DNA from: CAYJGJ01 sp964367585
GTDB taxonomy: Bacteria; Bacillota; Clostridia; Peptostreptococcales; Anaerovoracaceae
Length of the DNA stretch: 64,000 nt
Assembly (NCBI GenBank): GCA_964367585.1
Contig: CAYIYH010000006.1
Span: 1 to 64,000, forward strand
Reading direction: 5' to 3'
Below, piece by piece: positions 42,415-51,571 of the stretch. Both the position numbers and the translations under genes were made by a program. The notes under the pieces are model-generated. The model made no database searches and had not been told where the DNA came from. It saw only the letters and a program-made list of their open reading frames with translations. How positions within the stretch are numbered: position 1 is the first letter of the stretch; each line of letters opens with the position of its first letter.

Positions 42415-43509
42415 ATGAAACTAGGTATTGTAGGACTTCCAAATGTAGGAAAAAGTACACTTTTTAACGCTATCACTAAGGCTGGAGCAGAAGCTGCAAA
42501 CTATCCTTTTTGCACTATAGAACCCAATGTGGGGGTTGTGACAGTGCCTGATGAAAGAATAAAGAAACTACACGAAATATATGATTCTCGAAAGACCGTT
42601 TATACTACAATTGAATTTTGTGACATTGCCGGACTTGTCAAAGGTGCTTCTACAGGCGAAGGGCTTGGAAATAAATTTTTAGGGCACATAAGAGAAGTAG
42701 CTGCAATAGTTCATGTTGTAAGATGCTTTGAGGACGATAACATTGTTCATGTCGATGGAAAAGTAAATCCAATTGCCGATATTGAAACCATTAATACAGA
42801 ATTGTTGTTATCAGATATTGAAGTGATAGATAAAAGGATTCAAAAAACTACAAAAAATCTCAAAGGAGATAAGTCGTTACAATCACAACTTGATTTGCTA
42901 AAGAGAATCAATGACGCTCTGAGTGATGGGATTCCTGCAAGGTCGATAAAATTCGATGATTCTGAAATTCTTTTTGCAAAAAGCCTTGACCTACTTTCGT
43001 TTAAACCGATCATTTATGTTGCGAACGTATCAGAAGACGATGCCATAGATAACGCTAACAATAAGCTAGTAGATGAAATTCGTCATTTCGCTTCAAATGA
43101 AAATGCAGAAGTAATCGTAGTCTCAGCAGAAATAGAATCGCAAATAGCAGAACTTAATGACGATGAGAAACATTTATTCTTACAAGAATTAGGAATTTCT
43201 GAGTCGGGATTAGATAAATTGATACATGCATCATATCGCCTTCTAGACCTGATTTCCTTTTTAACTGCGGGAAAAGATGAATGCCGTGCTTGGACAATCA
43301 AAAGAGGAACGAAAGCACCTGGAGCTGCAGGAAAAATACATACCGATTTTGAAAAAGGATTCATAAGAGCAGAAACAATCAAATACGAGAGCCTGGTTGA
43401 ATGTAATGGAAATCTCGCACTTGCAAAAGAAAAAGGTTTGATACGTTCGGAAGGGAAAGAATATATAGTGCAAGACGGTGATGTTATTAACTTCTTGTTT
43501 AATGTATAA
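42415..43509 (+). CDS. ychF: Ribosome-associated ATPase YchF/OLA1
   Basis: This 364-residue Obg-like ATPase has the P-loop GLPNVGKSTLFNAIT at the N-terminus, the switch DIAGLVKGASTGEGLGNKFL and a C-terminal TGS domain (RAWTIKRGTKAPGAAGKIHTDFEKGFIRAE). The family binds ATP in preference to GTP and associates with ribosomes. I choose ATG 42415, which gives the standard start MKLGIVGLPNVGKS; an in-frame ATG at 42385 would add ten unconserved residues. Neither has a recognisable ribosome site within 12 bases, which is odd for this genome. Confidence 0.95.
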   Translation: MKLGIVGLPNVGKSTLFNAITKAGAEAANYPFCTIEPNVGVVTVPDERIKKLHEIYDSRKTVYTTIEFCDIAGLVKGASTGEGLGNKFLGHIREVAAIVHVVRCFEDDNIVHVDGKVNPIADIETINTELLLSDIEVIDKRIQKTTKNLKGDKSLQSQLDLLKRINDALSDGIPARSIKFDDSEILFAKSLDLLSFKPIIYVANVSEDDAIDNANNKLVDEIRHFASNENAEVIVVSAEIESQIAELNDDEKHLFLQELGISESGLDKLIHASYRLLDLISFLTAGKDECRAWTIKRGTKAPGAAGKIHTDFEKGFIRAETIKYESLVECNGNLALAKEKGLIRSEGKEYIVQDGDVINFLFNV

Positions 43510-43544
43510 AGAATTGTACCTACTCTCTTACTATGAGGTATTGA

Positions 43545-43598
43545 GGACAGACAAAGTATTGGATTATTTGCGTAGTTATTCCTAAATTTTGTCCGTCC
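43545..43598. terminator. Long-loop inverted repeat between ychF and uppP
   Basis: GGACAGACAAA (43545-43555) and TTTGTCCGTCC (43588-43598) pair over 11 bp with one mismatch around a 32-nt loop. It lies between convergent genes, but no strong T run follows on either strand. It may terminate or stabilise both transcripts. Confidence 0.4.
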
Positions 43599-43631
43599 CA
43601 CGATTATTTACGGAAAACCAATCCCATTTTA

Positions 43632-44453
43632 CTATCGTATAAATGAAAAATAGACGATTACAACTATCCCTATAACTATTCTATACCAACCAAATACTTG
43701 GAAATCGTGTTTTTTGATATATCCCATTAGAAAACGAATTACTACAACAGACACGGCAAAGGCAACCACCATTCCTAATAATAAAAGAAATAATTCGAAT
43801 GCTGTAAAATCAAATCCAAACTTGACTAGTTTCAAAAAACTGGCACCAAACATCACAGGCACTGCTAAAAAAAATGTAAACTCTGCAGCAGCAACCCTAG
43901 AGACACCTATTAATAAAGCTCCGACTATAGTTGCTCCGCTTCTTGACGTTCCAGGAATCATCGAAAGCACTTGAAACATTCCAATCGCAAGTGCTGTAGC
44001 ATAAGTTATGTCTGACAATTGCTCTATCTTAGGAGTTCTTCCCTTATTCCATCTTTCAATTATTATAAAAAATATTCCGTATAAAATTAGCATTATCGCT
44101 ATTATTATTGGTGTGCCAAAGTTTGCTTCCAACCAGTCATCTAGCAATAACCCCAGTATTCCCGCAGGAATAGTCGCAACTATTACTTTTAGCCACATAT
44201 TAATAGAGTTCATGTCTAGTCTTAGTTTATTTTCAATACTTTTTATGGGCCACATTTTAGACCAAAACATTACTACTACGGCTAATATTGCACCTAATTG
44301 TATTACAACGAAGAACATCTCTTTATATTCTTCACTCATATTCAAAGGGATTATTGCATCCACCAAAAGCATATGTCCTGTACTACTTATCGGAAGCCAT
44401 TCCGTAATACCTTCTACAATCGCAATAATTATAACTTTAATAAATTCTACCAT
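43632..44453 (-). CDS. uppP: Undecaprenyl-diphosphate phosphatase (UppP/BacA)
   Basis: This 273-residue membrane enzyme dephosphorylates undecaprenyl diphosphate and so recycles the lipid carrier of wall synthesis. Active-site motifs are EGITEWLPISSTGHM (14-28) and PGTSRSGAT (about 176-184), followed by further helices. It has about eight membrane segments. AAGGA precedes the ATG. Bacitracin tolerance is a known effect of the family. It follows hbd after a terminator. Confidence 0.96.
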   Translation of the reverse strand: MVEFIKVIIIAIVEGITEWLPISSTGHMLLVDAIIPLNMSEEYKEMFFVVIQLGAILAVVVMFWSKMWPIKSIENKLRLDMNSINMWLKVIVATIPAGILGLLLDDWLEANFGTPIIIAIMLILYGIFFIIIERWNKGRTPKIEQLSDITYATALAIGMFQVLSMIPGTSRSGATIVGALLIGVSRVAAAEFTFFLAVPVMFGASFLKLVKFGFDFTAFELFLLLLGMVVAFAVSVVVIRFLMGYIKKHDFQVFGWYRIVIGIVVIVYFSFIR

Positions 44454-44491
44454 TCTTTATTCCTTTTACCAATTTGCAAAATTTAGAAATC

Positions 44492-44520
44492 AAAAGCCCC
44501 TTATTATTAACGGGGCTTTT
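44492..44520. terminator. Terminator after hbd
   Basis: AAAAGCCCC (44492-44500) pairs with GGGGCTTTT (44512-44520), an 11-nt loop between. The hairpin follows the hbd stop on the minus strand. Confidence 0.8.
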
Positions 44521-44553
44521 GAAAGTCTTTAATATTTAAGATTCATATGAGAA

Positions 44554-45402
44554 TTATTTACTATAATCATAAAAACCTATTCCGGTTTTTCTTCCTAATT
44601 TACCAGCACGAACCATTTTTCTTAGTAATGTGTGCGGTCTATATTTTGTATCACCGAATTCAGAGTAGAGTGTTTCCATAATAGCTAAACAAACATCTAA
44701 TCCTATAAGATCGCCTAACTCGAGTGGTCCCATCGGATGATTTGCGCCTAATTTCATTGCAGAATCTATAGATTCTACGCTTGCAACTCCATCCGCATAA
44801 ATTCCGATACCTTCATTTATCATAGGAACTAAAACTCTATTAACTACGAAGCCCGGAGCTTCTTCTACTTCTACAGGAGTTTTTCCAAGAGCTTCTGTTA
44901 ATTTTAATATTGTATCTTTCGTTTCTTCTGATGTAGCAAGACCTTTAATAATTTCAACTAATTTCATCATTGGAACAGGGTTGAAAAAGTGCATTCCGAT
45001 TATTTTATCAGGTCTTTTAGTAGAAGCCCCAATCTCTGTAATGGAAAGAGATGATGTGTTAGTCGCTATGATTGTTTCTGGTTTACAAAGCTCGTCTAAT
45101 TCAGCAAACAATGCTTTTTTCGCTTCCATGTCTTCAGTAGCAGCCTCAATAATAAGATCCGCATCTGCTACTATAGAGATATCTGTAGAACCTTTAATTC
45201 TATCCATAATTTCTTTTTTATTTGCTTCAGTAATTTTTTCTTTAGCAACTAGTCTATCAAGATTTTTATTAACAGTAGCAATTCCTTTTTCTACAGAAGA
45301 ATCTCTTCTAGCACGAAGAACGACTTCGTAACCATTTTGAGCAAGTACTTGAATTATTCCTGCGCCCATAGTTCCTGTACCTAATACACCGATTTTTTTC
45401 AT
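44554..45402 (-). CDS. hbd: 3-hydroxybutyryl-CoA dehydrogenase
   Basis: This 282-residue enzyme oxidises or makes 3-hydroxybutyryl-CoA in butyrate-type fermentation or fatty-acid breakdown. It shows the NAD loop GVLGTGTMGAGIIQ (5-18), the catalytic MHFFNPVPMMKLVE (His/Glu dyad) and TPVEVEEAPGFVVNRVL. Length is normal. GGAGG stands before the ATG. Here it is alone, not beside crt, bcd and thl as in the classical Clostridium cluster. A clear promoter lies upstream. Confidence 0.95.
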   Translation of the reverse strand: MKKIGVLGTGTMGAGIIQVLAQNGYEVVLRARRDSSVEKGIATVNKNLDRLVAKEKITEANKKEIMDRIKGSTDISIVADADLIIEAATEDMEAKKALFAELDELCKPETIIATNTSSLSITEIGASTKRPDKIIGMHFFNPVPMMKLVEIIKGLATSEETKDTILKLTEALGKTPVEVEEAPGFVVNRVLVPMINEGIGIYADGVASVESIDSAMKLGANHPMGPLELGDLIGLDVCLAIMETLYSEFGDTKYRPHTLLRKMVRAGKLGRKTGIGFYDYSK

Positions 45403-45445
45403 TATGAACCTCCATTATCATATTTTTATAAAATTCCGTATGATT

Positions 45446-45474
45446 AATGTTAGCATTTTCATGAAAAATTGTCA
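45446..45474 (-). promoter_or_regulatory. Promoter of hbd
   Basis: TTGACA (minus strand, 45469-45474) and TAACAT (45446-45451) are 17 bp apart, about 45 bp before hbd. ATTGTCA, overlapping the -35, is repeated inverted as TGACAAT near 45497-45503, a possible operator. Confidence 0.7.
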
Positions 45475-45557
45475 ATAACCGCAAGGTGTCATTTTACTGA
45501 CAATTCATTGATTTTTTGTTGTTTTCTTAATTTTTTACTCATTTCTTATTTTTCTTC

Positions 45558-45587
45558 TTGACTTTATATATAATTAATTTGTATAAT
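45558..45587 (+). promoter_or_regulatory. Promoter of tRNA-Trp
   Basis: TTGACT (45558-45563) and TATAAT (45582-45587) are 18 bp apart, about 50 bp before the mature tRNA 5' end. Confidence 0.75.
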
Positions 45588-45638
45588 AGGGACTGTAAAT
45601 GACTTGTTCATATATTTGTACTAAAAATTCCATAATAT

Positions 45639-45714
45639 AGGGGTATAGCTCAGTTGGTAGAGCAGTGGTCTCCAAAACCACGTGCCGTGGGTTCAAGTCC
45701 TACTACCCCTGCCA
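45639..45714 (+). tRNA. trnW: tRNA-Trp (anticodon CCA)
   Basis: The full cloverleaf is visible. Acceptor AGGGGTA (45639-45645) pairs with TACCCCT (45704-45710), with discriminator G and encoded CCA at 45712-45714. The D arm contains AGCTCAGTTGGTAGAGC. The anticodon stem GTGGT/ACCAC encloses CTCCAAA with anticodon CCA at 45672-45674. The T arm holds GGTTCAAGTCC. It has its own promoter and terminator and is not part of an rRNA operon. Confidence 0.97.
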
Positions 45715-45718
45715 AGTT

Positions 45719-45758
45719 AAACGAGTATTGTTGAAAATTCGACGATACTCGTTTTTTT
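45719..45758 (+). terminator. Terminator of tRNA-Trp
   Basis: ACGAGTATTGTTGAA pairs with TTCGACGATACTCGT, including two G-U pairs, followed by T7, starting 5 bases after the encoded CCA. Confidence 0.9.
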
Positions 45759-45864
45759 ATATCCTCTATACCAACATAATCTCCACTCATGCATACAAAT
45801 AATAAGCACTACATATGAGATGTCTAGTCTAAGATTGAAAAGCATAAAGAAATCTATAATACAA

Positions 45865-45893
45865 TTGCAAACGTCTCTATAATAATTTATAAT
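45865..45893 (+). promoter_or_regulatory. Promoter of the LTA synthase-like gene
   Basis: TTGCAA (45865-45870) and TATAAT (45888-45893) are 17 bp apart, about 100 bp before the start codon. Confidence 0.6.
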
Positions 45894-45995
45894 TATGGTA
45901 GATTAATCAAAATCACCAAACGAAACGGTAAAGACCGTTCCTTACATTGTCAACAATAATAGACTAATTTAATTCATTCATCTTACTCAACAAGG

Positions 45996-48116
45996 ATGAA
46001 AGAAACAGTATACCAAAAAGGAAATAGGAAAAAATTCACTATGGATGCAAATACAATCATGGAAACTGATACAATCACAAACATGGAAAAAAAGCCGAGC
46101 ACGAACATAAATATAAATAAAGATTCAGACTCGCCTAATAAAAAGAAAAAACCATCAATCTCTTTTTCATCGATAGTATTTTGTGATGCAATATATATAT
46201 TTTTATTTTTATCAATACTTTTCTTCGAAGTATTGTTTCGTATTGTATATACAGGTAGACTTAGTGATGGTACTATATATTCTTTTAATTTCGCAATTCC
46301 TATGGCAGGAGTTTTTAGCATATTCATCCTTTTATTCAAAAACACATTGAGAAAAATTGTTTTCTATGTAACACTAATCCTACTATCGGCAATTACTTTT
46401 ATTCAAATTGTGTACACCCGAACCTTTAACACTATGTTAGTAATTAGCTCTATCAGAAGGGATGGGTTATCACAGGCGGTAGATTTTAGAAATGAAGCAA
46501 TATCGGCAATACAAAACTCTATATGGATTTTACTTTTAGTATTTCTTCCGATACTATTTGCCATATTGTTGCGTAAATATCTTTTTACTACAAAGACATA
46601 CAAATATACAAACATGATTATTACTACGATAATTGTAATATCACTCCATATTATATCTGTATTTTCTTTGAATATCGGTGGAAACGAATCTAACAGTGCC
46701 CATACCGCCTACTTTGGAAGTTTCAATATCAATATAGCTCACGATAATTTAGGTTTATTCACTGCTGAGCGACTAGATCTTAAATATTCGATATTCGGAG
46801 CTCCCGAAGTGTCGTTAGGAGCATCTTCTACAATATCACCAGTAGATTTTAACGATAATACTGCTTACAATATTATGGATATTAATGTTGAATCTCTTAT
46901 GGGAGGCGAGGACGAGATCCTCGAATCGCTTCACAATTATGTGAATGCAAAAGAGCCAACAAATAAAAATGATTTCACAGGAATGTTCAAAGATTATAAT
47001 CTAGTCTACATTTGCGCTGAAGGCTTTTCAGAATATGTCATTAGTCCGGAGCTCACTCCTACACTATACAAAATGAAATCCGAAGGTTTTAACTTTACAA
47101 ACTTTTATAACCCAATATGGGATGTTTCAACATCCGACGGAGAATATGTATCACTAACTGGCTTACTTCCAATCTCAGGATTGTGGACATTTAGTGAAAC
47201 AGGAGAACGCGGAATCAATATGTTTTTCACGATGGGAAAACAATTTGAAAGATTAGGATATGTTACTAATGCATATCATAATCATACATATTCATATTAT
47301 AACAGAGATGAATCCCACCCTAATATGGGATACAACTACAAAGGTATCGGCAATGGATTGAATGTTGCGGAAGTCTGGCCGGCATCGGACTTTGAGATGA
47401 TGCAAAAGTCTGTACACGAATGGATCGATAATGAAAAATTCCACACATATTATTTGACTATGAGTGGCCATCTGCACTATACATATACAGGCAATACTCA
47501 AGTGCAAAAAAATTGGGATGTAGTTGATGATTTACCATATACTGACTTGTGCAAGGGATATTTATCTTGTAATTATGAATTAGAAAAAGCAGTTGCCTAT
47601 TTAGTCGAAGAACTAGAAAATGCCGGAAAAATGGATAATACACTGATAGTACTGACTTCTGACCACTACCCTTATGGACTCATCCAAGATGGAAATGATT
47701 ACTCAGCATTTAGTGAATTCATAGGACACGAAGCAGATACCAATTTTGAAATATTTAGAAATGATGCGCTTATATGGTCTTCGTCTATGACAGAACCGGT
47801 AGTTGTAGATGAATATTGCTCTTCAATTGACTTAATCCCCACTATTTCCAATTTGCTTGGACTAGAATATGACTCACGATTGTTAGTAGGAACAGATGTT
47901 TTTAGTTCCACTGATAATTTAGTAGTTTTCAACAACAAAAATTGGATTAGTCAAGAATGCATGTATATCAAAAGTACAGGAGAAATCATTCCACTAAATA
48001 ATAAAACGCCCAATCCCAAACATATAACAGATATGAACGAAAGAGTAGAACAGATGTTTTTAGTATCAGAATTAATAATAAAATATGACTACTATAATTT
48101 ACTCTTTTCACAATAG
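45996..48116 (+). CDS. Lipoteichoic acid synthase-like sulfatase-fold membrane enzyme
   Basis: This 706-residue protein has a polar cytoplasmic N-terminus (about 1-55), four to five membrane helices up to about 235, and an outer sulfatase/alkaline-phosphatase-fold domain. The domain starts at LVYICAEGFSEY (metal-binding Glu) and has the nucleophile threonine in STSDGEYVS, a metal-binding NAYHNH/SGHLHY region, and LTSDHYPYG (Asp-His). LtaS-type enzymes polymerise glycerol phosphate on a lipid anchor. Start choice is uncertain: ATG 45996 has AAGG directly against it, while ATG 46041 has AGGA 12 bases upstream and would remove 15 residues. A phosphoethanolamine or phosphoglycerol transferase is the alternative. 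Confidence 0.83.
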   Translation: MKETVYQKGNRKKFTMDANTIMETDTITNMEKKPSTNININKDSDSPNKKKKPSISFSSIVFCDAIYIFLFLSILFFEVLFRIVYTGRLSDGTIYSFNFAIPMAGVFSIFILLFKNTLRKIVFYVTLILLSAITFIQIVYTRTFNTMLVISSIRRDGLSQAVDFRNEAISAIQNSIWILLLVFLPILFAILLRKYLFTTKTYKYTNMIITTIIVISLHIISVFSLNIGGNESNSAHTAYFGSFNINIAHDNLGLFTAERLDLKYSIFGAPEVSLGASSTISPVDFNDNTAYNIMDINVESLMGGEDEILESLHNYVNAKEPTNKNDFTGMFKDYNLVYICAEGFSEYVISPELTPTLYKMKSEGFNFTNFYNPIWDVSTSDGEYVSLTGLLPISGLWTFSETGERGINMFFTMGKQFERLGYVTNAYHNHTYSYYNRDESHPNMGYNYKGIGNGLNVAEVWPASDFEMMQKSVHEWIDNEKFHTYYLTMSGHLHYTYTGNTQVQKNWDVVDDLPYTDLCKGYLSCNYELEKAVAYLVEELENAGKMDNTLIVLTSDHYPYGLIQDGNDYSAFSEFIGHEADTNFEIFRNDALIWSSSMTEPVVVDEYCSSIDLIPTISNLLGLEYDSRLLVGTDVFSSTDNLVVFNNKNWISQECMYIKSTGEIIPLNNKTPNPKHITDMNERVEQMFLVSELIIKYDYYNLLFSQ

Positions 48117-48166
48117 AATCTATACGATTTTCTTCAGTACAATTTATTAATTATATAGGTAGATTA

Positions 48167-49702
48167 ATGAAAACTTACATAGCAATTGATCTCAAATCTT
48201 TTTTTGCATCTGTTGAGTGTGTTGAGCGAGACCTCGACCCACTTAATACAAACCTAGTCGTCGCTGACAACACAAGGACGGACAAAACGATATGTCTTGC
48301 TGTTTCTCCATCTCTAAAATCTTACGGAATACCTGGAAGACCGAGATTATTTGAAGTTATACAAAAAGTAAAAATTGCGAATGCAAAAAGACTTAGATCC
48401 ATAAAAAATACTAGCTTCTCTAAGAAGTCTTGTGACTATAGCGAACTATCAAATGATAAATCTCTTGGAATAGACTATATCGTTGCAATCCCCAGAATGG
48501 GCTACTACCTAGATTATAGCATGCGAATTTATGATATTTATCTAGAATACATCGCACCCGAAGATATCCATGTTTATTCTATCGATGAAGTATTCATAGA
48601 TGTTACAAATTATTTAACACTATATGGCACTACTCCTCATGATCTTACAATGAATATAATTAATTCTGTGTTAAAAAAAACAGGAATAACAGCCACAGCC
48701 GGGATTGGAACCAACTTATATCTTGCAAAAATTGCGATGGATATAGTTGCGAAGAACCTTCCGCCAGACGAAAATGGTGTAAGAATAGCTAGTCTAGATG
48801 AAGAAAACTATAAGCACAAATTATGGGCACATACTCCTCTCACTGATTTTTGGAGAATTGGCAAAGGATATGAAAAAAAACTAAAAGATACGGGGCTCTA
48901 TACGATGGGTGACATTGCGAGATGTTCGCTGGGAAAAGAAAGTGATTTTTATAACGAAACCCTTCTTTATAAACTATTTGGAGTCAACGCAGAACTTCTA
49001 ATCGACCACGCATGGGGATATGAACCTTGTACAATTAAGGACATAAAAAGTTACAAGCCGATATCTAGAAGCATCAATTCGGGACAAGTCCTACATACTC
49101 CTTACGGCTATGCACAAGCTAGACTTGTTGTAAAAGAAATGATAGAACTTACGTCACTTGATTTGCTATCAAAAAGTCTTACTACTGACCAAATAACACT
49201 TACAATATCATACGATTCTGAAAACACAAAACTTCTGGAGAATGAATACAATGGACCTATTACGATAGATGCATATGGCAGAAAGATTCCAAAACATTCC
49301 CATGGCACAGAGAATATTGCCCACCATACATCGTCTTCATCTATTCTAAGAGACGCAACTTTAAAATTATATGACAGAATAATAAATGAAAAATTATTAG
49401 TTCGAAAAATAACCATTTCAGCAAACCGACTGATGACAAAAGAAGAATTAAGTAACAATAAGAGTGAAGAAAAAGAACCATCGCAACTAAGTCTATTCGA
49501 TGAATTAAGTAGTACCAGCCCAACTACTATCATCGACGAATCCCCTACCGTAGAATCTTATGAAAAAGAAGATAAGATTCAAAAGACTATTCTAAACATA
49601 AAGGAAAAACATGGTAAAAACTCTATATTAAAAGGAATGAATCTAATGAAAGGGGCAACTTCAAAAGATAGAAATCAAAGAATCGGGGGGCATCGAGAAT
49701 GA
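48167..49702 (+). CDS. Y-family DNA polymerase (UmuC-like)
   Basis: This 511-residue translesion polymerase has the first catalytic Asp in YIAIDLKSFFASVECVERDL (Asp8) and the second acidic pair in HVYSIDEVFIDVT. Helix-hairpin-helix sequence follows (FWRIGKGYEKKLKDTGLYTMGDIA), then a little-finger domain, then a charged C-terminal tail ending near QLSLFDELS, which matches the QLxLF beta-clamp-binding motif. It is closer to the long UmuC/UvrX group of Firmicutes than to DinB. It overlaps the next small gene by 4 bases. These pairs are usually SOS- or plasmid-linked; I see no clear LexA box. Confidence 0.92.
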   Translation: MKTYIAIDLKSFFASVECVERDLDPLNTNLVVADNTRTDKTICLAVSPSLKSYGIPGRPRLFEVIQKVKIANAKRLRSIKNTSFSKKSCDYSELSNDKSLGIDYIVAIPRMGYYLDYSMRIYDIYLEYIAPEDIHVYSIDEVFIDVTNYLTLYGTTPHDLTMNIINSVLKKTGITATAGIGTNLYLAKIAMDIVAKNLPPDENGVRIASLDEENYKHKLWAHTPLTDFWRIGKGYEKKLKDTGLYTMGDIARCSLGKESDFYNETLLYKLFGVNAELLIDHAWGYEPCTIKDIKSYKPISRSINSGQVLHTPYGYAQARLVVKEMIELTSLDLLSKSLTTDQITLTISYDSENTKLLENEYNGPITIDAYGRKIPKHSHGTENIAHHTSSSSILRDATLKLYDRIINEKLLVRKITISANRLMTKEELSNNKSEEKEPSQLSLFDELSSTSPTTIIDESPTVESYEKEDKIQKTILNIKEKHGKNSILKGMNLMKGATSKDRNQRIGGHRE

Positions 49703-49908
49703 TAAAAAAAACAATAAATGAATACAACGATATTATCAATAAAAAGTATAATAAAAATAAGACTAGACCGCAGATGTCGAACATCGAACGGGGTTCGCAG
49801 TTTGCTCCATTTGCTCCCCTAACAGGTCACAGAGACAAGATAAAAGACGCTTCGACTGCTGCAAATAATAAACAGGATGAAAACATTGAATTTTATGACG
49901 ATATTTAA
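49699..49908 (+). CDS. Small partner protein of the Y-family polymerase
   Basis: This 69-residue basic protein has the block MSNIERGSQFAPFAPLTGH (about 34-52), a pattern met in small proteins encoded next to UmuC-like polymerases in Firmicutes and functionally similar in position to YolD. The function is not established. It may bind or regulate the polymerase. Its ATG lies within the polymerase stop (ATGA overlap), and a GGGGGG ribosome site is inside the polymerase gene, so translation is coupled. Confidence 0.75.
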   Translation: MIKKTINEYNDIINKKYNKNKTRPQMSNIERGSQFAPFAPLTGHRDKIKDASTAANNKQDENIEFYDDI

Positions 49909-49911
49909 ATT

Positions 49912-50763
49912 TTATAGTGATATTTGAATTGAAACTTCTCCGGAAGTAATTTTTTCAACTTCACCGTCAGGAAATTGTACGATTAAGCCTCCGTCGTCCC
50001 CTATTCCTATTGCCTTCCCAATCTTGTCTGAATTAAGAATTCTCACTATCTTGTCAAGAATCATCGAATTACTCTTATAATATTCTAGATATGAAATTTG
50101 TTTTTCTGTTGGATTACCAAAATCGAACCAAGACATATCTATCATTAATCTTTCAATCCCTGCTATAATGTGTGCAGCCAACTCATTTCTAGAAAAAGGA
50201 GCTAAAGAAAGCGAACCGGCTCTATCCCCTGCAACTTTAGAAAAAGCCTTCGTATAACAATTTATTCCTATTCCTATTACTACGCTTTCCAACTTACTCG
50301 AATTTTCATCACTAATTCCCTCGACAAGAACACCTGTTACCTTTTTGTTATCCAAGTATATGTCGTTTACCCATTTTATTTTAGTACTAATTCCCAACAA
50401 ATCTTCGAATACTTTATTTACTACAGCACAAGTCATTGTAGTGATCAAGATAGAAATATTTGAATTGAGCGGGGCAGGAACTACAATCGAAATATATAAT
50501 CCACTATCTTTTGGTGAATCGAAATTTCTTCCAAGTCTTCCCTTCCCTTTTGTCTGTTCGTTTGCAATCACAACAGATAAAATATCGTTGCTTTCACAAT
50601 CTAAAACATCGCCTGTCCAATATTGTCTTTTTGCCTCATCGTTTGTAGAATCGACTGTATCTAATAGGATTATAGACTCACCTAATAATATATTATTAGT
50701 CAAACTTGATAAAAAGGTTTGAATTTCTTTTTTAGATAACTCATAGCCCATATTATTAGCCAT
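49912..50763 (-). CDS. birA: Biotin--protein ligase, class I form
   Basis: This 283-residue ligase activates biotin as biotinyl-AMP and attaches it to carboxylase carrier domains. It shows TVDSTNDEAKR, the biotin/AMP loop TKGKGRLGRNF, IKWVNDIYLDNKKVTGVLVE and a C-terminal SH3-like domain (GIGDDGGLIVQFPDGEVEKI). It has no N-terminal helix-turn-helix, so it should not act as a repressor. I choose ATG 50763 with AGGG upstream, just after the bioY stop; ATG 50805 would overlap bioY and has no ribosome site. Confidence 0.92.
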   Translation of the reverse strand: MANNMGYELSKKEIQTFLSSLTNNILLGESIILLDTVDSTNDEAKRQYWTGDVLDCESNDILSVVIANEQTKGKGRLGRNFDSPKDSGLYISIVVPAPLNSNISILITTMTCAVVNKVFEDLLGISTKIKWVNDIYLDNKKVTGVLVEGISDENSSKLESVVIGIGINCYTKAFSKVAGDRAGSLSLAPFSRNELAAHIIAGIERLMIDMSWFDFGNPTEKQISYLEYYKSNSMILDKIVRILNSDKIGKAIGIGDDGGLIVQFPDGEVEKITSGEVSIQISL

Positions 50764-50767
50764 AGAT

Positions 50768-51337
50768 TTAAACCCTATTCTTTCGCAAAGTTTTTGATAT
50801 TGCATATGCTAACCCAATTTTAAACAGGTCAGGTATCACAAAAGGAAAAACGGTAATTGCAAGCACAGAAAATACACCTATAGTTTCGTTATTGCTAGAA
50901 TATACATTTATAAACCACCATGTTCCTAGTGCATAACAAAGAATTAACCCAACAATCGAACTAAGTAATGTGAGCCATGCCTTATTACTAAATATTTTTT
51001 GCGAAATCAAGGTGCATATGATCGGGAAAAAGAATCCGACCAAATATCCACCAGTTACTCCTATCACTGCACCAAACCCTGAATTAAAGCCAGAAAAAAC
51101 AGGAAGTCCAACTATTCCAAGCAGCAAATACGAAACTAGAACATACAATGATAATCTAGGACCAATCGTATATATTGCAAGAAAAAGTGCAAACGTCTGC
51201 ATTGTAAAAGGGATGCTTCCGAATGGAATGACTACCCATGAACATATGACTAATGAAACAGTAAACAATGCTACTGTAGTAATTTCCATGGCGACCAATT
51301 TCGTGTTAGCTTTGTTCGTTTTTAAATTTTTTATCAT
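50768..51337 (-). CDS. bioY: Biotin transporter substrate-binding component BioY
   Basis: This is the S component of an ECF-type vitamin transporter, about 189 residues with six membrane segments. Family motifs are FTMQTFALFLA, SYLLLGIVGLPVFSGFNSGFG and GYLVGFFFPI. It takes up biotin, alone or with a shared ECF module not in this window. I choose ATG 51337, with AAGGA 8 bases upstream, rather than 51346. It is 4 bases upstream of birA on the same transcript, so uptake and use of biotin are encoded together and no biotin synthesis gene is nearby. Confidence 0.93.
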   Translation of the reverse strand: MIKNLKTNKANTKLVAMEITTVALFTVSLVICSWVVIPFGSIPFTMQTFALFLAIYTIGPRLSLYVLVSYLLLGIVGLPVFSGFNSGFGAVIGVTGGYLVGFFFPIICTLISQKIFSNKAWLTLLSSIVGLILCYALGTWWFINVYSSNNETIGVFSVLAITVFPFVIPDLFKIGLAYAISKTLRKNRV

Positions 51338-51571
51338 TTTACACATCCTTATTGATTATTTTTTTGAAAATTATTACTATTATTTTTCTAAATTTCTTGA
51401 CTAAACCGGCGATTTTTTATAAACTATTCTAGTGAAAATAAACTTACATCAGGAACAATGCAAGACGCATGATATAATATAAAATAATTATTACTGCACA
51501 CTAATCTCATTTGTTGCCTCATTTATGAAAGGAGTAAGTGGACATATTGTAATCCATGTTCACAAAAAAAT

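Larger units (their letters stand above)
45403..45995. other. Intergenic region around tRNA-Trp
   Basis: No protein gene is seen between hbd and the LTA synthase-like gene. The region holds the hbd promoter, the tRNA-Trp gene with its own promoter (45558-45587) and terminator, and the promoter of the next gene (45865-45893). A small AACGG/CCGTT hairpin occurs near 45925. Confidence 0.75.
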
